64,000 nt of DNA, from the NCBI RefSeq assembly GCF_900188435.1, contig NZ_FYFA01000001.1:1922001-1986000 (forward strand), given 5' to 3'. The notes beneath the pieces were generated by a model. That model searched no databases. It was not told the DNA's origin and saw nothing but the letters and a program-made list of their open reading frames with translations. Origin of the DNA: Marinobacter sp. es.048. GTDB taxonomy: Bacteria; Pseudomonadota; Gammaproteobacteria; Pseudomonadales; Oleiphilaceae. Position 1 is the stretch's first letter. The number at the start of each line of letters is the position of its first letter. Made by a program: the position numbers and the translations under genes. This document shows, piece by piece, positions 36,139-43,898 of the stretch.

Positions 36139-37545
36139 TTACTTGCCGACCAAAGACTGGCCGCAAACCCGTACAACGTTGCCGTTCACTCCGTTGGACG
36201 CAGGGCTGCAATACCATGCGATGGCTTCGGCCACGTCAACCGGTTGCCCGCCCTGGGAAAGGCTGTTCATCCGGCGACCGGCCTCGCGGATGGTGACCGG
36301 CATCGCCGCGGTCATCTGGGTTTCGATAAAACCGGGGGCAACAGCGTTGATGGTTACGCCATTCTTCAGTTGCCGGGCCATGGCCTCCACGTAACCGATT
36401 ACACCGCTCTTGGCGGTCGAATAGTTGGTCTGCCCGAAGTTGCCGGCAATGCCGCTGATGGAGGAGATGCAGACAATGCGTCCGTTTTCTTTCATGAACT
36501 CCCGTTTTGCCAGTTCCTCGTCGATCAACTCTTCGGCGGTCAGGTTCACCGCGATGGTCATATCCCAGAAGTGCTCGGGCATATTGCCCAGGGTTTTGTC
36601 GCGAGTTATGCCCGCGTTGTGAATGACGAGGTCAACCCCGCCAAAATGCTCTTCGATGAAGTCGGCGATCAGCTTTGGTGCTTTGTCGTCGGTAATGTCG
36701 CAGGCCAGTGCCTTGCCGTTGATGGCGGATGTGACCTTTTGCAGATCCTCCATGGCCGGCGGAATGTCGAGGCCGATAACGGTGGCGCCGTCCCGTGCCA
36801 GGGTCTCTGCAATGGCGGCGCCGATACCACGGGAGGCGCCCGTGACCAGTGCCACCTTTCCGGTAAATGGAGCGACGGGATTGGTCGCAGGTGCTGGATC
36901 ACTTTTACCGATCTTTATCACCTGGCCGGACACATAGGCAGAGCGCGCAGACAGGAAGAATCGCACACTGGATTCCAGTTGCTTCTCTGCTCCAGGTGCC
37001 ATCCACAGCAGGTTCGCCGTAGAGCCTTTCTTGCCGATTTCCTTGCCCACGCTGCGAACAAATCCTTCCAGAGCCTGCTGGGCGGCAGCCTGGGGGGCCT
37101 TCCTGCAGGTGGCGGGGTTCTGGCCAATGACGAGAACTCGGGCGTTGCTGCCGAGTTTCTTGATGGTGGGGTGAAAAAAGTCGTACAGGGCTCGGAGGTC
37201 GTCAGGTCCTTTCAGGCCAGTGGCGTCGAACACCAGGGCCGAGAATTTGTGGTCGATTTCAGATCCCAGATCCAGTGGCCGGGCTTTGTTGCCGGCTTTG
37301 GATGAGTCCTTTAGGCGGTCGTTGCCGCTGGCGTGGTGCAATGTGGCGGCACTGGCGCTAAGGGTGCTGCCGATTGCAGTGATGGCTTTGCCGCCGTTGG
37401 CTGCGCCTATTAGCACGTCGCCTTCGATAAAGGGCTGGTCGGTGCGTTTTAGGCGTTTCAGGAGGACAGGCGCTGGCAGTCCCAGGGATTGTGCGGCGGT
37501 TTTACCTACCGGGGTGTTTACTATCCTAAGATAAAGGTCAGACAT
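36139..37545 (-). CDS. fabG: High-molecular-weight FabG (two-domain ketoacyl reductase)
   Basis: A 468-residue protein, about twice the usual FabG length. The N-terminal 200 residues form a divergent Rossmann-like domain. The C-terminal 250 residues are a complete SDR: KVALVTGASRGIGAAIAE, then HNAG, and the active-site region ISSISGIAGNFGQTNYSTAKSG. The layout matches mycobacterial FabG4, which reduces 3-ketoacyl-CoA. The thiolase gene is divergent next to it, the same pairing as fabG4-fadA2 in Mycobacterium tuberculosis. I start it at ATG 37545 (MSDLYLRI), with AAGGAAG upstream. Confidence 0.9.
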   Translation of the reverse strand: MSDLYLRIVNTPVGKTAAQSLGLPAPVLLKRLKRTDQPFIEGDVLIGAANGGKAITAIGSTLSASAATLHHASGNDRLKDSSKAGNKARPLDLGSEIDHKFSALVFDATGLKGPDDLRALYDFFHPTIKKLGSNARVLVIGQNPATCRKAPQAAAQQALEGFVRSVGKEIGKKGSTANLLWMAPGAEKQLESSVRFFLSARSAYVSGQVIKIGKSDPAPATNPVAPFTGKVALVTGASRGIGAAIAETLARDGATVIGLDIPPAMEDLQKVTSAINGKALACDITDDKAPKLIADFIEEHFGGVDLVIHNAGITRDKTLGNMPEHFWDMTIAVNLTAEELIDEELAKREFMKENGRIVCISSISGIAGNFGQTNYSTAKSGVIGYVEAMARQLKNGVTINAVAPGFIETQMTAAMPVTIREAGRRMNSLSQGGQPVDVAEAIAWYCSPASNGVNGNVVRVCGQSLVGK

Positions 37546-37717
37546 GGGTGGCTTCCTTGTGTTTGCATTCGGGTTGCTGGATGCGAATCGTCCTACAGGG
37601 TAAAGAATCGGATAGTTTTTGGATTGACTCAATGCCTGTAGGGTGTTGTCAGAGGTGCCAATGAGGCGTTTCCGGTTGTGGCTAAACTGTCAACATTAAC
37701 AACTCAACCTGGGTGCA

Positions 37718-37830
37718 GGGAGTATTGGTGGAAGGCTTTCCAGAACCGCAGAGCGCCATGGATGGCGCGACTGAGCCCTACATGGATGTATTCACGGGCG
37801 TGTTCTGGAAAGCCTTCCACCAATGCTCCC
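37718..37830. repeat. Nested inverted-repeat element B
   Basis: An outer stem of 29 bases (37718-37746 with 37802-37830) with one mismatch. Inside are two hairpins: GCGCCAT/ATGGCGC (37753-37768) and GCCCTACAT/ATGTA...GGGC (37775-37799). It has the same architecture as element A in opposite orientation. It fills the divergent fabG/thiolase promoter region. Confidence 0.85.
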
Positions 37831-37868
37831 ACTAACATCACGGTTACTTCAAAACGGATGAATTGATC

Positions 37869-39206
37869 ATGGCAGAAGCATCGAAAACTCCACGTAAGAA
37901 AACCGCTACACCAAAAAAGAACGACGTCGGTCCTTCGGGTATCCGCCGCGTAGCGGTGTTGGGTGGTAACCGGATTCCATTCGCGCGTTCCAATACAGCG
38001 TACAGCAAGCTCAGTAATCAGGAGCTGCTGACGTCGGCGCTGCGGGGTCTGGTAGATCGTTACGGTATTGAGGGGCAGCTGCTGGGTGAGGTGGCTGCCG
38101 GGGCGGTTATCAAGCATTCGCGGGATTTTAATCTGACCCGGGAGGCGGTGATGAGTTGTGGGCTGGCGCCGGAGACGCCGGCGTACGATATCCAGCAGGC
38201 CTGCGGTACGGGCTTGGAGGCGGCGATTCTGGTGGCCAACAAGATTGCCCTGGGGCAGATTGAGTGTGGCATTGCCGGGGGAACCGACACCACGTCCGAC
38301 GCACCGATTGGCGTGGGTGAGGGGCTTCGGGAGATTTTGCTGGATCTGAACCGGGCCAAGACCGCGGGTGAACGGCTGAAGATTCTGGGGCGGTTTCGCC
38401 CGGGGCATCTCAAGCCTGAGGTTCCTGAAAATGGTGAGCCCCGCACTGGTATGTCGATGGGCGAGCACGCCCAGGTGACCGCGAAGGAGTGGGATATTGC
38501 CCGGGAGGACCAGGATAAGCTGGCCTGGGAGAGTCACCAGAAGCTGGCCAAGGCCTATGAAGAGGGTTTCTTCAACGAATTGCTAACGCCAATGGCGGGG
38601 CTGGAGAAGGACAATATTCTGCGGCCGGATACCACGCTGGAGAAACTGGCCACGTTAAAGCCGGTTTTTGATCGGGAAAACGGCACCATGACCGCGGCCA
38701 ACAGTACGGCGTTGACGGATGGTGCGTCCTGCGTGTTGCTGGCCAGTGAGGAGTGGGCCAAGGCCAACAACTATGAGGTCAAGGCCTGGCTGACATTCTC
38801 AGAGGTTGCGGCGGTGGATTTCGTGGACAAGCAGGAAGGTCTGTTGATGGCGCCTGCCTATGCGGTACCCCGGATGTTGGAAAAAGCGGGCCTGACACTT
38901 CAGGATTTCGATTTTTATGAAATCCACGAAGCCTTCGCCGCGCAGGTACTCTGCACGCTGAAAGCCTGGGAAGACCCGAGCTTCTGTAAGGAGCGCCTGG
39001 GTCTGGACAAGCCTCTGGGTAGCATTGACCGCGACAAACTCAACGTAAAAGGCAGTAGCCTGGCAACCGGCCATCCCTTCGCAGCCACCGGTGCCCGCAT
39101 TGTTGCGACGCTGGCCAAGTTGCTGGAGGAGAAGGGCAGCGGTCGAGGCCTGATTTCCATCTGCGCTGCGGGCGGGCAGGGGGTTACTGCGATTCTGGAA
39201 AGGTAA
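37869..39206 (+). CDS. Acetyl-CoA acyltransferase (thiolase), FadI/FadA2-like
   Basis: A 445-residue thiolase. The nucleophile is C112 (QQACGTGLEAA). The later conserved motifs are EIHEAFAAQVL, GSSLATGHPFAATGAR (catalytic His) and the second Cys in CAAGGQGVT. Thiolases either split 3-ketoacyl-CoA in beta-oxidation or condense acetyl-CoA; the divergent FabG4-like reductase suggests paired ketoacyl-CoA chemistry. The basic N-terminal stretch (KTPRKKTATPKK) is unusual for the family. I chose ATG 37869 over a TTG two codons upstream. Confidence 0.93.
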   Translation: MAEASKTPRKKTATPKKNDVGPSGIRRVAVLGGNRIPFARSNTAYSKLSNQELLTSALRGLVDRYGIEGQLLGEVAAGAVIKHSRDFNLTREAVMSCGLAPETPAYDIQQACGTGLEAAILVANKIALGQIECGIAGGTDTTSDAPIGVGEGLREILLDLNRAKTAGERLKILGRFRPGHLKPEVPENGEPRTGMSMGEHAQVTAKEWDIAREDQDKLAWESHQKLAKAYEEGFFNELLTPMAGLEKDNILRPDTTLEKLATLKPVFDRENGTMTAANSTALTDGASCVLLASEEWAKANNYEVKAWLTFSEVAAVDFVDKQEGLLMAPAYAVPRMLEKAGLTLQDFDFYEIHEAFAAQVLCTLKAWEDPSFCKERLGLDKPLGSIDRDKLNVKGSSLATGHPFAATGARIVATLAKLLEEKGSGRGLISICAAGGQGVTAILER

Positions 39207-39231
39207 GTTTTCGGAAAACTGGAACTTTCCT

Positions 39232-39260
39232 TTGACAGTGTCGGTCACAGCCCTTATCAT
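39232..39260 (+). promoter_or_regulatory. Sigma-70 promoter of tRNA-fMet
   Basis: TTGACA, exact 17-base spacer, TATCAT, then GC-rich discriminator GCGCGCC. It is 45 bases upstream of the tRNA. Confidence 0.88.
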
Positions 39261-39305
39261 GCGCGCCACGTTGATCAGGGGTTCCCTGAGAAACAACCAG
39301 TTTGA

Positions 39306-39382
<77 letters not shown>

Positions 39383-39392
39383 CTATTGAAAC

Positions 39393-39417
39393 AAAGCCCG
39401 CTTTCGCGGGCTTTTTT
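39393..39417 (+). terminator. Rho-independent terminator of tRNA-fMet
   Basis: A nine-pair stem AAAGCCCGC/GCGGGCTTT with loop TTTC and six T in a row, ending five bases before the amidase stop. Confidence 0.95.
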
Positions 39418-39421
39418 CATT

Positions 39422-40909
39422 TTAAAAGCCTTCAGGCTGAACAAACCCCGCCAGCCCCGCCTCTTCCAGCAGTCCCGCAAACCCGATTGTGGTCAGATCC
39501 CTCCCGGGTGCACCAATTACCTGAACATTGAATGGCAGGTCTTCTTTCGTCCGTCCAATGGGCACGGAGGTGGCTGGCAGGCCCAGTAGGGTGGCGAAGG
39601 CAATCCAGCAGAACTGGTCCATGTAAGCCCTTGGTTGGCCGGCGACGGTGATCCGGCGTTTGAAGACCGGGTGGGTGTGGTCATGCCGGATCGCTGTGGT
39701 TGGTGTTACCGGCGTTAGCAGGACATCCACTTCCTGAAATAATGATTCGATTTCAGCCCGCATTTTCTCGCGCATTTCGCTCCAGGCCATCCACTGGTAG
39801 ACCGTCTGATTCACGCCTCGTCCGTATTCACCGATAAACGGCGTCATCGGGCCCAGGAATTTGAGCCAGGGTTCCAGCCGGGCGATCCATTTCATTTGCC
39901 GGCGCTGCGCAGGTTTCAGAGACGTGCTCAGTAGAGCGCCGAGCAGGTTAAAGTAAGCAGGCAGGATATGCTCGAGGCTCAGTAAAGGATGACTGGCTTC
40001 AGTGACTAGTGCGCCCCGTTCAGACAATGACTTGCCCAGGGCCTGATAGCCCTCGGTCAGCTCCTGCTCGACCGGGCACAGGGGATCTTCCAGCCACAAA
40101 CCGACCCGGGCCTGGTCGAGGCTTTCAAGTTCTGATGGCGCCATTTGAAGGGCCCAGCTGCGTTCTTCAAATGGCCGGGGTCCGGCAATGACTTTCAGCA
40201 GAAGCTCCAGATCCCGGGCGTTACGTGCCATGGGGCCGCCCTCCGCCAGGTCCGGCCGGGACTGGGTGCCGGGCGGTCCGGGAATGTGACCGCGGAATGA
40301 GATCAGTGAGCGGGTTGGCTTGTGGCCGAATACGCCACAGAAATGTGCAGGGGTGCGGATGGAGCCGGCCAGATCACTGCCGACTTCCAGGGGGGTCATG
40401 CCTGCGGCCAGAGCAGCCCCTGCGCCGCCCGAGGAGCCCCCGGGTGTATGTGCGGGGTTGTGGGGGTTGTTGGTTACCCCGAACAGTTTGTTGTAGCTCT
40501 GAAGGTCGGTGGCGTAGATCGGCACATTGGTTTTGCCCAGGATAATGGCGCCAGCGTCTTCAAGCCTCTGCACGACATCAGCGTGGCGTTCGGGGTTGTG
40601 GCTTCTGAGAGCGGGTGCACCTGCGGTACAGGCCATGCCCGCCACTTCCCAGGTGTCTTTCAGGGTAAGGGGCAGTCCGTGCAAGGGGCCTGTTACAGCG
40701 TTGGCGGCACGCTGTTCATCGGCTTGGCGTGCGCTGGCGAGTGCCCGCTCTTCATCCAGCGTGACAACCGCATTGATGGCCGGATTGTGCTCGCGGATTT
40801 GGTTCAGCAAAGCAGTGGTCAGAGCCTCACTGTTGAGGGTGCCAGCCTCAAGTTGTGCCAGAAGCTCATGGGCGGATTGATAGTGCAGTGGCAATTGCGA
40901 TGCATCCAT
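39422..40909 (-). CDS. Amidase-signature hydrolase
   Basis: A 495-residue enzyme of the amidase signature family, which hydrolyses carboxamides. The Ser-cisSer-Lys triad is visible: K84 in PLTLKDTWEVAGM, S160 in the GGSSGG loop, and S183 in DLAGSIRTPAHFCG. The substrate cannot be read from sequence. It is not GatA, since gatB and gatC are absent and the C-terminal part differs. It lies 40 bases downstream of the voltage-sensor-like gene on the same strand and may share its transcript. Confidence 0.9.
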   Translation of the reverse strand: MDASQLPLHYQSAHELLAQLEAGTLNSEALTTALLNQIREHNPAINAVVTLDEERALASARQADEQRAANAVTGPLHGLPLTLKDTWEVAGMACTAGAPALRSHNPERHADVVQRLEDAGAIILGKTNVPIYATDLQSYNKLFGVTNNPHNPAHTPGGSSGGAGAALAAGMTPLEVGSDLAGSIRTPAHFCGVFGHKPTRSLISFRGHIPGPPGTQSRPDLAEGGPMARNARDLELLLKVIAGPRPFEERSWALQMAPSELESLDQARVGLWLEDPLCPVEQELTEGYQALGKSLSERGALVTEASHPLLSLEHILPAYFNLLGALLSTSLKPAQRRQMKWIARLEPWLKFLGPMTPFIGEYGRGVNQTVYQWMAWSEMREKMRAEIESLFQEVDVLLTPVTPTTAIRHDHTHPVFKRRITVAGQPRAYMDQFCWIAFATLLGLPATSVPIGRTKEDLPFNVQVIGAPGRDLTTIGFAGLLEEAGLAGFVQPEGF

Positions 40910-40949
40910 GGATGGTCTCGTTGTTGTTGGTTTTTGAAAGATCGCCAGA

Positions 40950-41957
40950 TCAGGGCAATTCGGATCGCCAGTGTTTTACCTTTACCTGCCCTTTGATTGC
41001 ATCGATGATCTCAATGATCAGATTGATCAGGGCTTCGTTTTGGGCATCATCGGCTCTTACCTCACCGGGTGTGGGCAGGAATACGTTCACTATGTCTTCA
41101 ATGAAAGCGTGGTTGGAGGCGGAGGCCAGATCTTCGAGAATCTGGTGTATAACGTGGGCAACGATATCGCCTACGGCTTCTTCCAGGGTTTCCTGAATGG
41201 TGGGGCCTACTACCGGAAGATACTTCAGCCGCGACAGTTCCAGGTTCTGCTTGAGGGCGTTATCGACCCGGTCCTCCAGATAGCTACGGAGGGCACCGCG
41301 GTTGGGTACATAGCCTTCCTGGGCCGCCTCGGCAACCCGCTTGGAAATCCATTCAGAGAGCATGTCCCTCCGGGGGTACAGAATATCCTCCTGAATCTTG
41401 TCGAACAGGGGGGAACCCAGTTTGACTTCCTGCTGCACGCCACTCAGCACCTTGAGCACGATACGATCAGAGAGCTCTTCCATAAAGGCTTCGTAATAGA
41501 AATTGACGAAGCGATAAATCTTGGTATTCGTGACATCAATGATTTTGTATTGATGCAGACGATAAATGATCGAGATCACCCGAAGGATACGGAGGAAGCG
41601 CAAGCTTCCTACGGGAATACAGCCCACAAGGTCATACCAGTGAATAAACGGGTAAAAGTACCAGCGGTCATAGACCCTGGCCTTGATGGCGTAACCCCAG
41701 CGAACAAAGAACTCGGTCAGGAAGATGCTGACAAAGATCAGATCGTAAAAGATAAAACGTTCGTGAATAGGGTGGTAGGCGGACTGGATGGCCGGGGCAT
41801 GTTGCTTGAGTAAATCCTGAATGGCGACAAAGTTATAGATCGAGTCCCAGATAATGAACGCCAGGTTGATGATCAGCAGGCCCAGCATCAGGAAATCAAT
41901 GATGAACCAGACAAGCTGGTGGCTGGATTTCAGGTTTTCTCGATTTATTTTCAGCAT
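40950..41957 (-). CDS. Voltage-sensor-like membrane protein without a pore
   Basis: A 335-residue protein. The first 135 residues look like the S1-S4 voltage sensor of cation channels. S1 is at about 14-40. S2 is at about 68-90, with E82 and R86 in the LTEFFVRWG pattern. S3 contains WYDLVGCIP (D109), and S4 has arginines every third residue (R120, R123, R126). A pore loop should follow but is missing. The protein instead continues with about 200 soluble, helical residues rich in Glu and Val. The family is not one I can name, and no characterised function is known to me. Confidence 0.75.
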   Translation of the reverse strand: MLKINRENLKSSHQLVWFIIDFLMLGLLIINLAFIIWDSIYNFVAIQDLLKQHAPAIQSAYHPIHERFIFYDLIFVSIFLTEFFVRWGYAIKARVYDRWYFYPFIHWYDLVGCIPVGSLRFLRILRVISIIYRLHQYKIIDVTNTKIYRFVNFYYEAFMEELSDRIVLKVLSGVQQEVKLGSPLFDKIQEDILYPRRDMLSEWISKRVAEAAQEGYVPNRGALRSYLEDRVDNALKQNLELSRLKYLPVVGPTIQETLEEAVGDIVAHVIHQILEDLASASNHAFIEDIVNVFLPTPGEVRADDAQNEALINLIIEIIDAIKGQVKVKHWRSELP

Positions 41958-42143
41958 TCGCCAGGGTCCGGTCTGTGGCTAAGTATCTGACAGGTTAGCT
42001 TATTTCGACGCCACAAACGACTCGCCCTGACGCAGCTTAAGCCGGGCTGGAGGGCCAACCATGGATTAACTTGACCGTCTGCCATTAAACTCCCACGCTT
42101 GAATGGAATTCCTTCTTGTTAACACCAACATTGAAATAGCCGG

Positions 42144-43898
42144 ATGCTATCAATCTACCAAGTTTTGAATTCGGGCCGGGTCCGGCTTTTCATCACTTTG
42201 CTTTGCTGTCTGCCTGCGTGGGTTTGCGCGCAACAGGTGGTTGTGAACATGGAAGGAGACTATCCGAAGCTGAAATCAAATGCCGAAGCCTTCATAGGTG
42301 AGGTTGAAGGTCGAAGTGCGGGCAACCTCAGGCGTTACGCCTCCACGGCTGTGGACCAGGCCCGGGAGGCATTGCGGGCCCTCGGCTATTACAGTCCCAT
42401 GATTGATTGGCGTATCGAGCAGGGCGATTCGGATTCTACCGCCACGCTGATCTTGTCGATTACCCCCGGTGAGCCGGTGCTGATCAAGTCCCGTGTCGTT
42501 GAGATCAGGGGCCCGGCAGCCGCTGATGACCGGTTTACATCCAACCTCCCTGCGCAGCCCGCCGAAGGGGATATTCTCAATCATGGCCAATACGCCAATC
42601 TCCGCGACACCATCCAGACCCGTGCCCGTCGGCGTGGATATTTTGACGGCAACTTTGTCACCAGAACCCTGGAAGTGGATCCGGCGACCCGAAGTGCTAC
42701 CGTTACGCTCATCTATGAGAGCGGGGAAAGGTACCGTCTGGGAGAGGTAACATTCGAGGAGGGACACTGGTTTGAGATCGGCCTTCTGGAGCAGTTTGTC
42801 TCCTTTGAGCCGGGTATTCCCTACCATGCTGATGAGATAGCAAGGCTCAATCGGGACCTCCAGAACAGCGGGTATTTCAGTGGCGTTGATATCGATGCCT
42901 CACCTGGCAGTACCGAGGACGGCGTGATCCCCGTACGCGTGGAACTCACCAGGCGGGAGGCCCGCTCCGTCGCGGCGGGCGTCGGATTTTCGACAGACGT
43001 CGGGCCAAGGTTCCGGGGTAATTGGCGGGAGCACTGGATTAATCCCATGGGCCACAAACGTGGTGCGGAAACGGAGCTTTCGGTACCAAGGCAGAACCTG
43101 AGCACCTGGTACGAGTTGCCCCTGGATCCGCCCATGACCGATCTGATCCGGCTGACCGCCGGATACCAGCGGGAGGATATCGAGAATGTGGAATCGGAGC
43201 TGCTGAGCCTGGGGCAGCAGTGGCAACATCAGTTAGATAACGGCTGGCTGCAGGTATTGTCGCTGCGCTGGGAAGGTGAGCGTTTTAACATCGGCAACGA
43301 CGAGAAAGGTACAAGCACACTCCTGCTGCCCGGTGCGGGATATTCGAAAATACATACGGACTCGCCACTGGACCCATCCCGGGGTTATCGCCTGCAGTTC
43401 GATGTCACCGGTTCGCATCGGGCGGCGCTGTCCGATGTAGATATCCTTCATGTAAACGCACTGGTCAAGGGGCTGTTTACGCTGGCGGACAAGCACCGGT
43501 TTCTGGGTCGTCTGCAGGCAGGGGCTGTGGCAACCAACCGGTTTGAAGATGTGCCTCCATCCTTGCGTTTCTTCGCTGGCGGTGACCAGAGTGTGCGAGG
43601 GTATGGCTATGAAACCCTGTCGCCAGAGAACGATAATGGCGTTCCGGTGGGCGGACGCTTCCTGATGGTTGGCAGTGCCGAGTATCAGTACCAGTTTGCG
43701 GACAAATGGCGTGCCGCCATGTTCGTCGACCACGGCAACGCGATCAACAATCCGAGCGATCCGCTGGCCACCGGCGCCGGTGTCGGCATACGCTGGATCA
43801 GCCCGGTCGGGCCGCTGAGGCTGGACATAGCCAAAGGATTGGATCGTGAATTCGGCGGGGATTGGCGCATTCATTTTTCCATGGGGCCTGAGCTGTGA
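42144..43898 (+). CDS. tamA: Translocation and assembly module subunit TamA
   Basis: An outer-membrane protein of the Omp85 family, 584 residues. A signal peptide (LFITLLCCLPAWVCA) is followed by three POTRA domains (about 30-270) and a 16-stranded barrel whose last strand ends IHFSMGPEL. The conserved barrel motif RFFAGGDQSVRGYGYETLSP is present. TamA and TamB help assemble autotransporters and move phospholipids to the outer membrane. The start of tamB overlaps its stop (GTGA). Confidence 0.94.
   Translation: MLSIYQVLNSGRVRLFITLLCCLPAWVCAQQVVVNMEGDYPKLKSNAEAFIGEVEGRSAGNLRRYASTAVDQAREALRALGYYSPMIDWRIEQGDSDSTATLILSITPGEPVLIKSRVVEIRGPAAADDRFTSNLPAQPAEGDILNHGQYANLRDTIQTRARRRGYFDGNFVTRTLEVDPATRSATVTLIYESGERYRLGEVTFEEGHWFEIGLLEQFVSFEPGIPYHADEIARLNRDLQNSGYFSGVDIDASPGSTEDGVIPVRVELTRREARSVAAGVGFSTDVGPRFRGNWREHWINPMGHKRGAETELSVPRQNLSTWYELPLDPPMTDLIRLTAGYQREDIENVESELLSLGQQWQHQLDNGWLQVLSLRWEGERFNIGNDEKGTSTLLLPGAGYSKIHTDSPLDPSRGYRLQFDVTGSHRAALSDVDILHVNALVKGLFTLADKHRFLGRLQAGAVATNRFEDVPPSLRFFAGGDQSVRGYGYETLSPENDNGVPVGGRFLMVGSAEYQYQFADKWRAAMFVDHGNAINNPSDPLATGAGVGIRWISPVGPLRLDIAKGLDREFGGDWRIHFSMGPEL

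Noticed and set aside
36244..37305. A 353-codon frame opposite the high-molecular-weight fabG
   Set aside because: Antisense shadow; the SDR on the other strand has all its motifs.
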